Notes: a model not told the origin generated them from the letters alone. A stretch of 37,463 nt of DNA from JBJKRF01 sp046704785 (GCA_046704785.1 JBJKRF010000103.1:1-37463); one strand, 5' to 3'. Shown: positions 24,976 through 34,411, counted from the stretch's first letter. Translations and numbers: made by a program.

Positions 24976-25857
24976 TCAGTGGCGGACGATGGCGTCGGCC
25001 ATTCGGGCCGTGCGCGCCATCACTTCCAGGTCGTGAACGCGGACGATGTCTGCCCCGCGTGCGATCCCAATCGCCACGGTGGTGGCTGTGCCTTCCACGC
25101 GCTCGTTGGGGGGCAGGTCGAGCGTATAACCGATAAACGATTTACGAGAGGTTCCCAGCAGAATTGGATAGCCCAGGGACTTCAACACGTCCAGGTGATC
25201 GAGCAACGCCAGGTTCTGCTGGACGGTCTTGCCAAACCCGATGCCGGGATCGAGAATAATGTGCTCATCTGGAATGCCGGCCTCATGCGCCAGGCAGACG
25301 GACTCCAGCAACTCGCGCTTGACATCTTCGAACAAGTTGGCGTATTCCACGCCGACATAGCGTCCGCCGAGGCGCGCCTGCACCTGGGCGTTGCCCGGTT
25401 TGCTGCGGTTGTGCATCAGCACCACGGGCGCACTGGCGCTTGCCACCACCGCGCCCATCTGCGGGTCGGCGCGCAACCCCCAAACGTCGTTGACCAGGTG
25501 CGCGCCGGCCTCCAGGGCTGCCTGCGCCACAGATGCTTTGTAAGTGTCGATGGAAAGCGCCACTTCCGGGTAGGCTTTCGCCAGCGCCCGGATGATCGGG
25601 AGCACCCGGGCGCATTCTTCTGCTGCAGAGACGTTCTCCGCGCCGGGACGGGTCGATTCGCCGCCTACATCCAAAATATCTGCGCCCGCCTCGAGAAAGC
25701 GCCCGGCCTGCAGGACGGCTTGTTCGACTACCTGCGTGGAATGCGCCAGCAAGCCATCCCCCGAAAAACTATCGGGTGTGGCGTTCAAGATGCCCATCAG
25801 ATAGGTGCGGGTGTCCCATTCGAACTGTTTTGGGCCAATGGTCAGCATGGGCGTCAC
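24976..25857 (-). CDS. folP: Dihydropteroate synthase
   Basis: FolP condenses p-aminobenzoate with hydroxymethyl-dihydropterin pyrophosphate to give dihydropteroate; it is the sulfonamide target. The 293-residue length is normal. Signatures are MGILNATPDSFSGDG (21-35; the usual end is DGG), ADILDVGGESTRPGA, SIDTYKASVA, NDVWGL, VVLMHNR and DPGIGFGKT, and the C-terminal RVHDLEVM. All pterin-binding elements are present. GTG at 25857 overlaps the stop of the upstream gene (GTGA). An ATG three codons later is also possible. It works with folK at 26389, which supplies its substrate. Confidence 0.96.
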   Translation of the reverse strand: MTPMLTIGPKQFEWDTRTYLMGILNATPDSFSGDGLLAHSTQVVEQAVLQAGRFLEAGADILDVGGESTRPGAENVSAAEECARVLPIIRALAKAYPEVALSIDTYKASVAQAALEAGAHLVNDVWGLRADPQMGAVVASASAPVVLMHNRSKPGNAQVQARLGGRYVGVEYANLFEDVKRELLESVCLAHEAGIPDEHIILDPGIGFGKTVQQNLALLDHLDVLKSLGYPILLGTSRKSFIGYTLDLPPNERVEGTATTVAIGIARGADIVRVHDLEVMARTARMADAIVRH

Positions 25858-26273
25858 ACAATCTGGTCGAGCGGCTTGCTCAACCAGCCTTCGGCCTCCT
25901 CCGGATTGGAGAAGATGCGCATCGCGGAGCCACTGCCGGTCGTTGCCCCGGCGATGTCCATCAACTTGGCTTTGACTTTTTCGCTTGCCACTAGCACGGC
26001 CACACGAATGTTGCGCGAGGAGGGATCGCTGTTAACTTCCACGGCCATTTTGACGGCTTTTTCGGGGATGTCACCTACTGCGCGCAGGTCATACAGGTTA
26101 CGGGTCAAACGGTCGGAGCCGAGCAAATGCTCAAAGGCGAACTCGCGCCAGTCCGCCAGGGTCGCGTCGGAAAGATTCGTGAAGGTCAGATTCATGCCGC
26201 CATCGGGCCGCCGCATTGCGGTGTATCCGATGCCGGGCTTGGGAGTCCAGTTAAGGGGTTTTAGCTCTGTCAT
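25854..26273 (-). CDS. Small SpoIIAA/STAS-like protein
   Basis: The 139-residue soluble protein resembles the SpoIIAA-like (STAS-fold) family. It has an alternating strand/helix pattern with LTRNLYDLRAVGDIPEKAV, RVAVLVASEKVKAKLMDIAG and a final AMRIFSNPEEAEGWL, which matches the common end of that family (FxxxxxAxxWL). Members generally act as protein-interaction or lipid-binding modules; no enzymatic role is implied. GGAGG lies 5 bases before the ATG. It is translationally coupled to folP. A -10 box upstream at 26345 may start a transcript covering this gene, folP and the zinc-ribbon gene. Confidence 0.7.
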   Translation of the reverse strand: MTELKPLNWTPKPGIGYTAMRRPDGGMNLTFTNLSDATLADWREFAFEHLLGSDRLTRNLYDLRAVGDIPEKAVKMAVEVNSDPSSRNIRVAVLVASEKVKAKLMDIAGATTGSGSAMRIFSNPEEAEGWLSKPLDQIV

Positions 26274-26344
26274 CAGTTCCTCCGGACGTTATTCATCCTC
26301 CCAGGCGTTCCCATTTTAAGGGGAGTGGCTCAGGAATTGTCCAC

Positions 26345-26374
26345 ATTATACCGGGACTTTGGGGCGTAGGCGAA
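26345..26374 (-). promoter_or_regulatory. Candidate promoter for the SpoIIAA-like/folP unit
   Basis: A perfect TATAAT (26345-26350) is preceded by a weak -35 TTCGCC (26369-26374) with an 18-base spacer on the minus strand. The leader would be about 65 bases and includes GGAGG before the ATG at 26273. Confidence 0.45.
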
Positions 26375-26388
26375 TCGCCCTCCCGGCT

Positions 26389-26886
26389 TTAGCGCTCTTC
26401 CCCAAATGGACGGTACAGATTCACCCCGCGGCGGTCCACCGCCGCGGCGAGTTGCGCCACGCTGCGGCCCAGTTCCGGGTGAATCAGTTCCGGGGCCAGG
26501 CTCACCAACGGTACCAACACGAACGCTCGCTGGTGCAGCCGCGGATGCGGGATGGTTAGGGCGTCGGTATGCATCACCAGATCATCGTAGAAGAGAATGT
26601 CAATGTCGATTGCGCGTGGCCCGTAGAGAAAACTGGGTTTGCGCCCCAGGTCATTTTCGACCTGCTTGATAAATACGAGCAGATCGCCGGGCGAAAGCTC
26701 CGTTTCGGCCTGTACTGCCATGTTCAAAAACGTGGGTTGGTCGGCGTAGCCCCATGGCTCGGTTTCGTAGACCGGGGAACGGCCCCGCTCCTGCATTGCT
26801 GGCGGCAGGGCTGCAAGCGCCGCCTTCAGATTTGCCAACCGATTACCTAAATTTGCCCCCAATGCAAGATAGATCGTGTGCCCCAT
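26389..26886 (-). CDS. folK: HPPK, 6-hydroxymethyl-7,8-dihydropterin pyrophosphokinase
   Basis: FolK transfers pyrophosphate from ATP to hydroxymethyl-dihydropterin, the step before FolP. The 165-residue length is typical. Signatures are YLALGANLGNRLANL at the N-terminus, YETEPWGYADQPTFLN, the magnesium-binding GPRAIDIDILFYDD, and PHPRLHQRAFVLVPL. The ATG at 26886 is chosen because the family begins exactly at this GANLG region, and it overlaps the cdd stop by one base (TGATG). An upstream start at 27030 would add unrelated sequence read inside cdd. No folB or folE is nearby. Confidence 0.95.
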   Translation of the reverse strand: MGHTIYLALGANLGNRLANLKAALAALPPAMQERGRSPVYETEPWGYADQPTFLNMAVQAETELSPGDLLVFIKQVENDLGRKPSFLYGPRAIDIDILFYDDLVMHTDALTIPHPRLHQRAFVLVPLVSLAPELIHPELGRSVAQLAAAVDRRGVNLYRPFGEER

Positions 26887-27305
26887 CAGTTCGATACTGT
26901 CTTCAATTGGTCGGGTGTAAAAGCGGCAGGGAGTAGTTGCGAGACCGTCGTCTCGTGAACGAGCCGTCCCTGCCCATCGCCGATCAACACCAGCGTGTCG
27001 AGACCGAATTCTGCCAACACCTGGCGGCAACCGCCGCAGGGCGAATCGCCGTTATCTGTGACGACGGCAATTACCTCGAATTCGCGCTCGCCTTCGGAAA
27101 CCGCTTTGTAGACCGCCACACGTTCGGCGCACATGGTGGCCGGATAAGCTGCATTCTCTACGTTGATACCTGTGAAAATGCGTCCGGACTTCGTCCGTAG
27201 CGCTGCGCCGACGGCGTAGCTCGAATAAGGTGCATAGGCGCGTCGGCGAGCCTCGTTCGCCAGTTCGAGTAAGGCGTGGCATTCCTGGTCTGTAAGAGCT
27301 GTCAT
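26886..27305 (-). CDS. cdd: Cytidine deaminase
   Basis: This enzyme deaminates cytidine and deoxycytidine in pyrimidine salvage. The 139-residue protein matches the small tetrameric class. The zinc site is Cys59 with Glu61 in ATMCAERVAV and Cys90/Cys93 in SPCGGCRQVLAEF. YAPYSSYAVGAAL and GINVENAAYP form the substrate-binding region. The ATG at 27305 is preferred because GAGGG lies 7 bases upstream and the family begins there; an in-frame start at 27329 is possible. It lies 46 bases after glmU and is coupled to folK. Confidence 0.95.
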   Translation of the reverse strand: MTALTDQECHALLELANEARRRAYAPYSSYAVGAALRTKSGRIFTGINVENAAYPATMCAERVAVYKAVSEGEREFEVIAVVTDNGDSPCGGCRQVLAEFGLDTLVLIGDGQGRLVHETTVSQLLPAAFTPDQLKTVSN

Positions 27306-27351
27306 GAGAAATCCCTCGAAGTTGGGCATACCTGCCCCTGAATCGGTTGTT

Positions 27352-28707
27352 CTACTTTACCATCCGTTCCAGTTTCTTGATCGCCCGCGCCGGAACGCCC
27401 ACGACCAGCGTGTCATCGGGCACATCCTTTGTCACAACCGAACCGGCCCCGGTACGCGCGCCGTCTCCAATCGTGAGCGGTGCGACCAGCATCGTGTCGG
27501 AGCCGATGAAGACGTCGGCGCCGATGGTGGTCGCGTGCTTCTTCATACCGTCGAAATTGCAGGTGATCGTTCCTGCGCCGATGTTGGTTCCCGCGCCGAT
27601 GTCGGCGTTGCCGATATATGAGAAGTGTCCCATCTTGACGCCGGGGCCGAGATAGGAATCTTTGATTTCGCCAAAATTGCCCATATGCACGCCTTCACCC
27701 AGGTGCGCTCCTTTGCGCAAGCGTGCGAAGGGGCCCATTTCGACGTTATTCTCGATCTGTGCGCCTTCTGCAACAGCCGCCAATACTTTGCAGCGGTCGG
27801 CCACCTGGGTATCGCGCAGAATCGAGTTGGGGCCAATCTGACAATCGCGCCCGATGACTGTTTCGCCGTGCAAATAGGTGTTCGGCCAGATGGTGGTGTC
27901 CGGCCCGATACGAACCCCTGCCTCGATATAGGTCGACGAAGGATCGACCAGGGTCACGCCGGCGAGCATATGCGCGCGGTTGATGCGCTTGCGCATTGCG
28001 GATTCGGCGTCGGCCAGGTCGATGCGCGTGTTGACGCCGATCGTCTCGGTGACATCGTCATGCACAAAAGCTTGCACGGGCAGGCCATCCTTGACCGCCA
28101 ACTCGACCGTATCAGTCAGGTAATATTCGCCTTTTTTCGAGAGCGGAATCTGGCGCAGGGCCTGCCACAGCCAGTCGGCGCGAAAACAGTAGGCCCCCAC
28201 ATTGAGTTCCTTGATCTGAAGTTGCTCCGGAGTGGCGACGTATTCTTCCACGATGGCTGCCACGCTGCCGTCCGTTTTGCGTACCACCCGTCCGAAGCCG
28301 CGCGGATCGTCGGCGAGCACGCTCAACATTGTGAGCGGGCCCTCGTTTTGGGCCTGCCTCTCCACCAGTTCCTGCAACGTCTCTCCGCGCAGCAATGGCA
28401 TATCGGCATAGGTGACGATCACATAATCTGCTACGCCTTTTAAAAGCGCCTCGGCTTGCATGGTGGCATGTCCGGTGCCGAGTTGTTGCTCCTGTACGAC
28501 GAAGTGAGCTGCCCCTCCAACGACCTCCCGCACCTGCTCTGCCCCGTGGCCGACCACCAACACCGGAGTCTGGTTGCCGGCCTGGCAAGCGGCTGCCAGC
28601 GCATAGAAGACCATTGGCTTTCCACAAATGGGATGCAGAACCTTGGGCAGACTGGACTTCATTCGTGTACCCTGCCCGGCGGCGAGAAGAATGGATGCTA
28701 CCTTCAT
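27352..28707 (-). CDS. glmU: Bifunctional GlmU (GlcN-1-P acetyltransferase / UDP-GlcNAc pyrophosphorylase)
   Basis: GlmU acetylates glucosamine 1-phosphate and then uridylylates it to UDP-GlcNAc, the precursor of peptidoglycan and other glycans. The 451-residue length is normal. The N-terminal uridylyltransferase has LLAAGQGTRMKSSLPKVLHP (7-26) and YADMPLL. The C-terminal left-handed beta-helix (about 250-451) has hexapeptide repeats such as IGPDTTIWPNTYLHGETVIG, and NFDGMKKHATTIG near the acetyl-CoA site. The ATG at 28707 follows GAGGTGA by 8 bases. Longer reading frames run through the tRNA gene and are not credible. The T6 stretch between tRNA and glmU may act as an attenuator but the hairpin is weak. 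Confidence 0.96.
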   Translation of the reverse strand: MKVASILLAAGQGTRMKSSLPKVLHPICGKPMVFYALAAACQAGNQTPVLVVGHGAEQVREVVGGAAHFVVQEQQLGTGHATMQAEALLKGVADYVIVTYADMPLLRGETLQELVERQAQNEGPLTMLSVLADDPRGFGRVVRKTDGSVAAIVEEYVATPEQLQIKELNVGAYCFRADWLWQALRQIPLSKKGEYYLTDTVELAVKDGLPVQAFVHDDVTETIGVNTRIDLADAESAMRKRINRAHMLAGVTLVDPSSTYIEAGVRIGPDTTIWPNTYLHGETVIGRDCQIGPNSILRDTQVADRCKVLAAVAEGAQIENNVEMGPFARLRKGAHLGEGVHMGNFGEIKDSYLGPGVKMGHFSYIGNADIGAGTNIGAGTITCNFDGMKKHATTIGADVFIGSDTMLVAPLTIGDGARTGAGSVVTKDVPDDTLVVGVPARAIKKLERMVK

Positions 28708-28810
28708 GGTTTGGTCACCTCTGAATAAAAAACAGGCGTATGCAACCGCTGGGCGGCGCATAGCCCGTTTTGAATGGAAGTCGCCCCGTTTGAACAGATG
28801 GCGGTTCAGG

Positions 28811-28881
28811 CTGGGGCGCCTGGACTCGAACCAAGATCCACAGATCCAAAGTCTGGTGTGCTGCCATTGCACCACGCCCCA
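28811..28881 (-). tRNA. tRNA-Gln (anticodon UUG)
   Basis: On the minus strand the acceptor TGGGGCG pairs with CGCCCCA and the discriminator base is G. The anticodon arm is CCAGA-CTTTGGA-TCTGT with anticodon TTG, and the T loop contains TTCGAGTC. The 3' CCA is not encoded (CCT follows). The gene lies 103 bases upstream of glmU on the same strand. Confidence 0.95.
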
Positions 28882-28894
28882 GAGAGCGGGGGGA

Positions 28895-28923
28895 ATTGTA
28901 TCACAGCCACAAAACAAGGGCAA
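28895..28923 (-). promoter_or_regulatory. Promoter of tRNA-Gln
   Basis: TTGCCC (28918-28923) and TACAAT (28895-28900) are exactly 17 bases apart on the minus strand. Transcription would begin near 28888, 7 bases before the tRNA 5' end, and could read on into glmU. Confidence 0.65.
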
Positions 28924-28992
28924 CAGGTTTTTTGATGAGTCTGTGAATGTCGGTAGTCAGCAAGACGGTGCAAGGCTGTTTTGCCTGGCCTC

Positions 28993-30015
28993 TTACTCCT
29001 CGGCAGAGTCGGGAGTCAGTCCCAGGCGGGAAGCCTGTTCGTAGGTGAGTTTGTCGGGTTCGGTGTAGGGTGTCCCATTTTGAATTGCAGCATCCCAAAA
29101 AGCGTTGGCGTCCACTTTCTTTTTGCCGACATCCTTGAGCAATTTTTCGAAATCGGACGAAAGTTCGAGCGGACCGGTCAGCGGCTCGTTGATCGCCGAA
29201 ACGCCGGGCAGGCTCTCGATCAGTCCCAGTTGGCGCAAAATGGTGATGATCTCCTCGCGCGACTCGAAGAGCGGTCCCAACAGATTCGGCAATTGCTCAA
29301 CGTTGGCGATGCCCTGTCCGACTACCAGCAGGCCATTACTTGGGCCGATGGGCAGAAAGATGCCGTCAACGGATCCGCTGTCGAACAGGTGCAGGTGCGT
29401 TTCGGCGCGGTTCAGCAAACTGGCGACCTTCTGCGCCGCGGCGTACATACCCATCAGCGAGGAGACCAACGAGACACGCGAATTGGGGTCGGGCAACTCA
29501 CCCGCTTCGGCCTCTACGTGCCCTCTGGTGTTTAACAGCAAGACGGCCTGAGCGTTCAGCTTTTTACGCACTTCCACGAGCTTGTCTGCCAGGGTCTTGC
29601 GTTCCTCGACGACATCTGCCTTGCTCGAGGTGGGTAGGATTGTCCGCACCAGCCCGAGCATGCGTTCGACGCTATCCAGAAAGTCTGCCATGGGAACTGG
29701 CTTGGTAAAGTAAGCATCTGCGCCTACCTCGTCCATCTCTTTGAGCAGGCCGGGTTCGGTGACGCCTGTAATAAAGATGACTTTGACATCCGGGTTGCGT
29801 GAGCGGAATTTCCGTACCAGCTCTACGCCGGTGATGCCCGGCAGACGGAAATCGGCGATGAGCAGATCGATCTTCTTGTGCGCCGATTCCAGGATTGCTT
29901 CCTCGCCTGAAGGCGCCTCCAGTACGGTCAGGCCTTGTTCGATTGTCTCCAGCGCGGAACGCAACAGCCGACTGACTTCTTTCTGGTCGTCAACAATTAA
30001 AATATGATGAGCCAT
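28993..30015 (-). CDS. Response regulator with Roadblock/LC7-like C-terminal domain
   Basis: The 340-residue protein starts with a receiver domain (1-120) having Asp9/Asp10, the phosphorylated Asp55 in LLIADFRLPG and Lys105 in YFTKP. A linker helix (about 130-145) follows. Residues about 140-250 resemble a Roadblock/LC7 module (AQAVLLLNTRGHVEAEAG, VSSLMGMYAAAQKVASLL, LFLPIGPSNGLLVVGQG-type strand). Such modules regulate small GTPases in bacteria. The C-terminal 80 residues are unassigned and no DNA-binding domain is seen. AGGAAAG precedes the ATG. No histidine kinase gene is adjacent. Output is likely protein-protein interaction. Confidence 0.8.
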   Translation of the reverse strand: MAHHILIVDDQKEVSRLLRSALETIEQGLTVLEAPSGEEAILESAHKKIDLLIADFRLPGITGVELVRKFRSRNPDVKVIFITGVTEPGLLKEMDEVGADAYFTKPVPMADFLDSVERMLGLVRTILPTSSKADVVEERKTLADKLVEVRKKLNAQAVLLLNTRGHVEAEAGELPDPNSRVSLVSSLMGMYAAAQKVASLLNRAETHLHLFDSGSVDGIFLPIGPSNGLLVVGQGIANVEQLPNLLGPLFESREEIITILRQLGLIESLPGVSAINEPLTGPLELSSDFEKLLKDVGKKKVDANAFWDAAIQNGTPYTEPDKLTYEQASRLGLTPDSAEE

Positions 30016-30062
30016 AATTCTTTCCTGAAAATTAGACTTTGTTTCTGCTACTGATAGGCTAC

Positions 30063-30098
30063 GCGCCCTTGCGATAAACGTTTGTGGCGCAGGGGCGC
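30063..30098 (-). promoter_or_regulatory. Hairpin in the 5' region of the response regulator gene
   Basis: GCGCCCTTGCG (30063-30073) and CGCAGGGGCGC (30088-30098) are 11-base inverted copies with one mismatch. They lie 48 bases before the ATG at 30015. It could be a leader hairpin or an operator; nothing decides between them. The rest of the 30016-30221 gap shows no gene. Confidence 0.35.
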
Positions 30099-30221
30099 GA
30101 CACCGATTGCAAACAATTTCTATTCTATTTATTATATGCCTACCCGGTGCTTATCTTTTTTTTCAAACCTGAAAGGTAGATGGATTTCCGGTAGGAATCA
30201 TTCTGTGACGAAGTTATTCCG

Positions 30222-31211
<990 letters not shown>

Positions 31212-31231
31212 ACTCATCTCCCGAAAGCTCT

Positions 31232-32251
31232 CTACTTCTTTGTACCTAAGGGTGCGCGATGCTCGCCGTCGTTTTGATAGAGCCAACAACGCACAATGTG
31301 CCCGGACTCGTATTCAACCAAGTCCGGCTCTTTTTCCATGCAAAGGGTGAGTTTGTGTTCCAGGCGAGCCCGGCAGCGGGGCGCGAAGCGGCACCCGGAT
31401 GGCAGGTTGACCAGATTCGGCACTGCACCCGGAATGACATCCAAACGATCTTTGAGCTTCCCCAGCACGGGAATCGAGCCGATCAAGCCTTGTGTATACG
31501 GATGAAGCGGCGTGGCGAACAGGCGGGTCACGTCAGTTTGCTCGACGATGCGACCGGCGTACATCACGGCCACGCGTTCACACATCTCGGCCACGACGCC
31601 CAGGTCGTGCGTGATCAGGATGATGGCGGTACCGATTTCCTGGCGTAGGTTACGCATCAGGTCGAGAATTTGCGCCTGGATGGTTACATCAAGCGCGGTG
31701 GTTGGCTCGTCGGCGATCAAAAGATCAGGGACGCAAGCCAGCGCCATAGCGATCATCACCCGTTGGGCCATCCCCCCCGAAAGCTCGTGCGGATACGCGT
31801 CAGCGCGGCGTTCGGGTTCCGGAATGCCAACCATTCTGAGCAGTTCGGTGGCCCGTTGGCATCCCGCCTCCGCATTCATGCCCTGGTGCACGCTGAGCAC
31901 CTCGGCGATTTGCTCGCCTACTCGAAATGCAGGATTCAGCGCTGTCTGCGGCTGTTGGAAGATCATCGAGATACGATTGCCGCGCACGTTGATCATTTCG
32001 GATTCCGGCGCTTTGGCGAGGTCCTTCCCCTCGAACAGAATCTCACCATCCACGATTCTTCCGGGGTGGCTGATCAGGCGCATGACGGAAAGCGAGGTCA
32101 CGCTCTTGCCGCAACCAGATTCGCCGACGAGTCCCATCACCTCCCCAGGGTAGACTTCAAAGTCCACACCGTCTACCGCGTGAACGGTACCGTCTTCCGT
32201 ATAGAAATACGTCTTCAGGTTTTTTATTTCGAGGAGCGGGGCCGTTGACAT
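31232..32251 (-). CDS. Oligopeptide/dipeptide ABC transporter ATPase (OppD/DppD-like)
   Basis: This 339-residue ATPase has Walker A GESGCGKSV, the signature LSGGMAQRVMIAMAL, Walker B LLIADEPTTALD and the switch His in LITHDLGVV. The C-terminal Cys-containing extension (GCRFAPRC, then CMEKEPDL) is typical of Opp/Dpp ATPases, where it may bind an iron-sulfur cluster. The ATG at 32251 begins the usual family N-terminus (LLEIKNLKTYF). GTG at 32269 is an alternative, and neither has an ideal ribosome site. An extended -10 box at 32294 suggests it and the OppF-like gene can also be transcribed independently of the upstream operon. Confidence 0.94.
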   Translation of the reverse strand: MSTAPLLEIKNLKTYFYTEDGTVHAVDGVDFEVYPGEVMGLVGESGCGKSVTSLSVMRLISHPGRIVDGEILFEGKDLAKAPESEMINVRGNRISMIFQQPQTALNPAFRVGEQIAEVLSVHQGMNAEAGCQRATELLRMVGIPEPERRADAYPHELSGGMAQRVMIAMALACVPDLLIADEPTTALDVTIQAQILDLMRNLRQEIGTAIILITHDLGVVAEMCERVAVMYAGRIVEQTDVTRLFATPLHPYTQGLIGSIPVLGKLKDRLDVIPGAVPNLVNLPSGCRFAPRCRARLEHKLTLCMEKEPDLVEYESGHIVRCWLYQNDGEHRAPLGTKK

Positions 32252-32293
32252 TTGCTGGGGCAGCCTCACTTTCGGTGTATAGGGGTGCGTTCC

Positions 32294-32302
32294 ATTATAG
32301 CA
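32294..32302 (-). promoter_or_regulatory. Extended -10 promoter for the two ATPase genes
   Basis: TGCTATAAT on the minus strand (TGN plus perfect TATAAT at 32294-32299) lies in the 204-base gap after the binding-protein gene. The leader to the ATG at 32251 would be about 36 bases. No -35 is needed for an extended -10. Confidence 0.5.
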
Positions 32303-32455
32303 AAGTTCAGCGTTCTATAGCGGCTCTCTGAGAACCAGCAGGATGAAGCGCCGCCCACCTCCCAACTTCCTGCGAGAAATCCCAAAGAGCCCCTATCGCT
32401 TTGCGATGGAATGCACCCGCATGCGAACGGGTTGTCGTCGGACCGGAGATTGTTG

Positions 32456-34411
32456 CTACTTTGTTTTACACGATGGCTTGTAGTCCAAATCCGCGATGTC
32501 CCATAGATCGTTCGTCGAAAACGTGTCGAGCGTGAAATTGCACAAATCGCTCCGTACCACAGCCACCTTGATGCGCTGGTACAGTGGAATGGATGGCAGG
32601 TCGTTGGCAAAAATTGTTTGTGTCAGGTCGTAGCTCTGGGGGTGTTGAGGCTGGTCGGGCAGGGTGTGCATGGCTTGCAAGCAAGCCGTGTCGTAATCGG
32701 AATTCGAGTAGCCGCTGACGTTGACCCCGACCCAGTGGTTGTCGGCGTTGGGAATCTCGGAAGTCATGAACCATGAGCAGGGCGGTTCCGTGCCAACAAC
32801 GCCGATTGCATATTCGGCCAGGTCGAAGTTGCGGCCAAAGAGTGGTCCATCGGGGCCTTGTGCATAGAACGCGTTGGGGTCGTAATACTTAACGTTGACC
32901 TGGATGCCGCACTGCGCCAGCGACTGGCTCAACACATCACTGACCTGCCTGCGCTGCAAGGCGGAGGTCGTCCAGTAATTGATAATAAAAGGCGTTCCTG
33001 CTGGCACACCTTTGACCGACTGCGCCTTCAACGGCGTGCTAGGATCATGGTCGTCGTCTATCCAGCCGGCTTCGTTCAGCAGTTCGATACCTTTGTTGAT
33101 GTCGAATGGATAGGTGGCGATGCTGGGATTTAGCAGAGGGTGATTGGGAATGACGTAAGAGTCGGGCACATCGCTGAGCCCGGCCAACACCGTATCCACC
33201 ACCTTTTGGCGGTCCAGGCAGTACGCGATTCCCTGGCGAGTGCGCACATCGCCGAAGAAATCCGGGCGGTCGGAGGTGGGGTCGTAGCCGTTATCGTAAG
33301 AAGCCGGGTTGATGCCAAAGTCCAGGCGTTCGATCAGCGGCGTGGTGGAAACCACCAGCTTGACTTGGTCGTTTTTCTGAAGCTGGGTGAGCAGATCGAT
33401 CTGCCCGTCCAGGCGCAGGCTGGTGTCCAACATGTCGCACTGGTTGGTGAGCAGGTCACTGATCCCAACGTTGGCGTCCTGCAGGAATTTGAAGGTCAAC
33501 GTATCGAATTTCGGGAGACCGTCACTGGCGCGGAAATAATTGGGATTTTTTACGAGACGGATCGAATCACCCTTCGACCAATCCTTGAAAATGTAAGGGC
33601 CCCAGCCGATAGGCAGGCGGGCAGAAGTATCCGCCTGGACGAGGTCTGCCGCGCTGAGGCTGTTCCAGGCGTGTTGCGGCAGCGGCGCCCAGAAATTCTC
33701 CACATAGGTCGGATCAATGAAGCCCGGCTTGCCCCACCACTGGACGGTGTGCGTATCCACCGTTTCGTAGCTTTGTGTGCGGTCGATAACGTATTTTGAA
33801 ACGGGGGTGGCCGGGTCGGAAGCCAGTTGGAAGGCGTAGACGGAATCCTGCGCCGTGACCGGCGTGCCGTCCGACCACTTTAAATCTGTCAGCATACGAT
33901 AAGTGACGACCAACTGGTCCATTTGCAAATTGCTCTGTCCATCGTAAGTAACCGCACAAGAATCATCGGTGCAGCCGCTGGGATACACCTTCACGCCGGT
34001 ATCTAACACCTGGGGCACGCCACTTGCATCGACGATCTGGTCGCCGCGCTTGACGGCGACGGGCGTGATTTGCGCGTCGCCGTTTTTGACAGAGGGGATT
34101 GTCTGCAAGATGACGGGTTGATAGCCGTTCGTAAACACGTCGATGGGCCCTTCGTAAATTGCCGAAAGGACGCTGCGCGCCGCTGTGTTGAGATTCCCCA
34201 ACGGATAGAGCGTGTTTGGTTCCTGGCCCAGGCAAATGGTCAGGTTGCGGGGCAAGGCCGGGGTGGTTGTCGGGAGAACTGTCGGTTGGGGCGCCTGGGT
34301 CACCGCTTGCGTCGATGCGACGGTGGGGTGATTGGCCAACTGGCAGGCAGAAAGCAGCAGGGCGGTGGATAACAAATAGCAGGCAAACCTGACGACAGGT
34401 GGCGTTTTCAT
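32456..34411 (-). CDS. Family-5 peptide-binding lipoprotein
   Basis: The 651-residue protein is the substrate-binding component of the adjacent ABC importer. A signal peptide ends in the lipobox LLSAC with Cys at about position 23, so it is membrane-tethered. A Thr/Pro/Gln-rich linker precedes the SBP_bac_5 domain, recognisable from LTICLGQEPNTLYPLG, LKWSDGTPVTAQDSVYAFQL, WGPYIFKDWSKGDSIRLVKNPNYF, and the C-terminal DLTQTIFANDLPSIPLYQR. Peptide or nickel ligands are both possible for the family. GAGGAAA before the ATG at 34411 fixes the start. It follows the cytochrome gene by 97 bases. Confidence 0.92.
   Translation of the reverse strand: MKTPPVVRFACYLLSTALLLSACQLANHPTVASTQAVTQAPQPTVLPTTTPALPRNLTICLGQEPNTLYPLGNLNTAARSVLSAIYEGPIDVFTNGYQPVILQTIPSVKNGDAQITPVAVKRGDQIVDASGVPQVLDTGVKVYPSGCTDDSCAVTYDGQSNLQMDQLVVTYRMLTDLKWSDGTPVTAQDSVYAFQLASDPATPVSKYVIDRTQSYETVDTHTVQWWGKPGFIDPTYVENFWAPLPQHAWNSLSAADLVQADTSARLPIGWGPYIFKDWSKGDSIRLVKNPNYFRASDGLPKFDTLTFKFLQDANVGISDLLTNQCDMLDTSLRLDGQIDLLTQLQKNDQVKLVVSTTPLIERLDFGINPASYDNGYDPTSDRPDFFGDVRTRQGIAYCLDRQKVVDTVLAGLSDVPDSYVIPNHPLLNPSIATYPFDINKGIELLNEAGWIDDDHDPSTPLKAQSVKGVPAGTPFIINYWTTSALQRRQVSDVLSQSLAQCGIQVNVKYYDPNAFYAQGPDGPLFGRNFDLAEYAIGVVGTEPPCSWFMTSEIPNADNHWVGVNVSGYSNSDYDTACLQAMHTLPDQPQHPQSYDLTQTIFANDLPSIPLYQRIKVAVVRSDLCNFTLDTFSTNDLWDIADLDYKPSCKTK

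Noticed and set aside
24958..26319. 453-codon open frame on the + strand
   Set aside because: It lies opposite folP and the SpoIIAA-like gene and shows no recognisable motif or ribosome site.
28708..28923. N-terminal extension of GlmU
   Set aside because: It would be read through the tRNA-Gln gene; the true family start with GAGGTGA upstream is at 28707.
32252..32455. Terminator after the peptide-binding gene
   Set aside because: ATCGC/GCGAT and other short stems lack a T-run; continued transcription plus an internal promoter is more likely.
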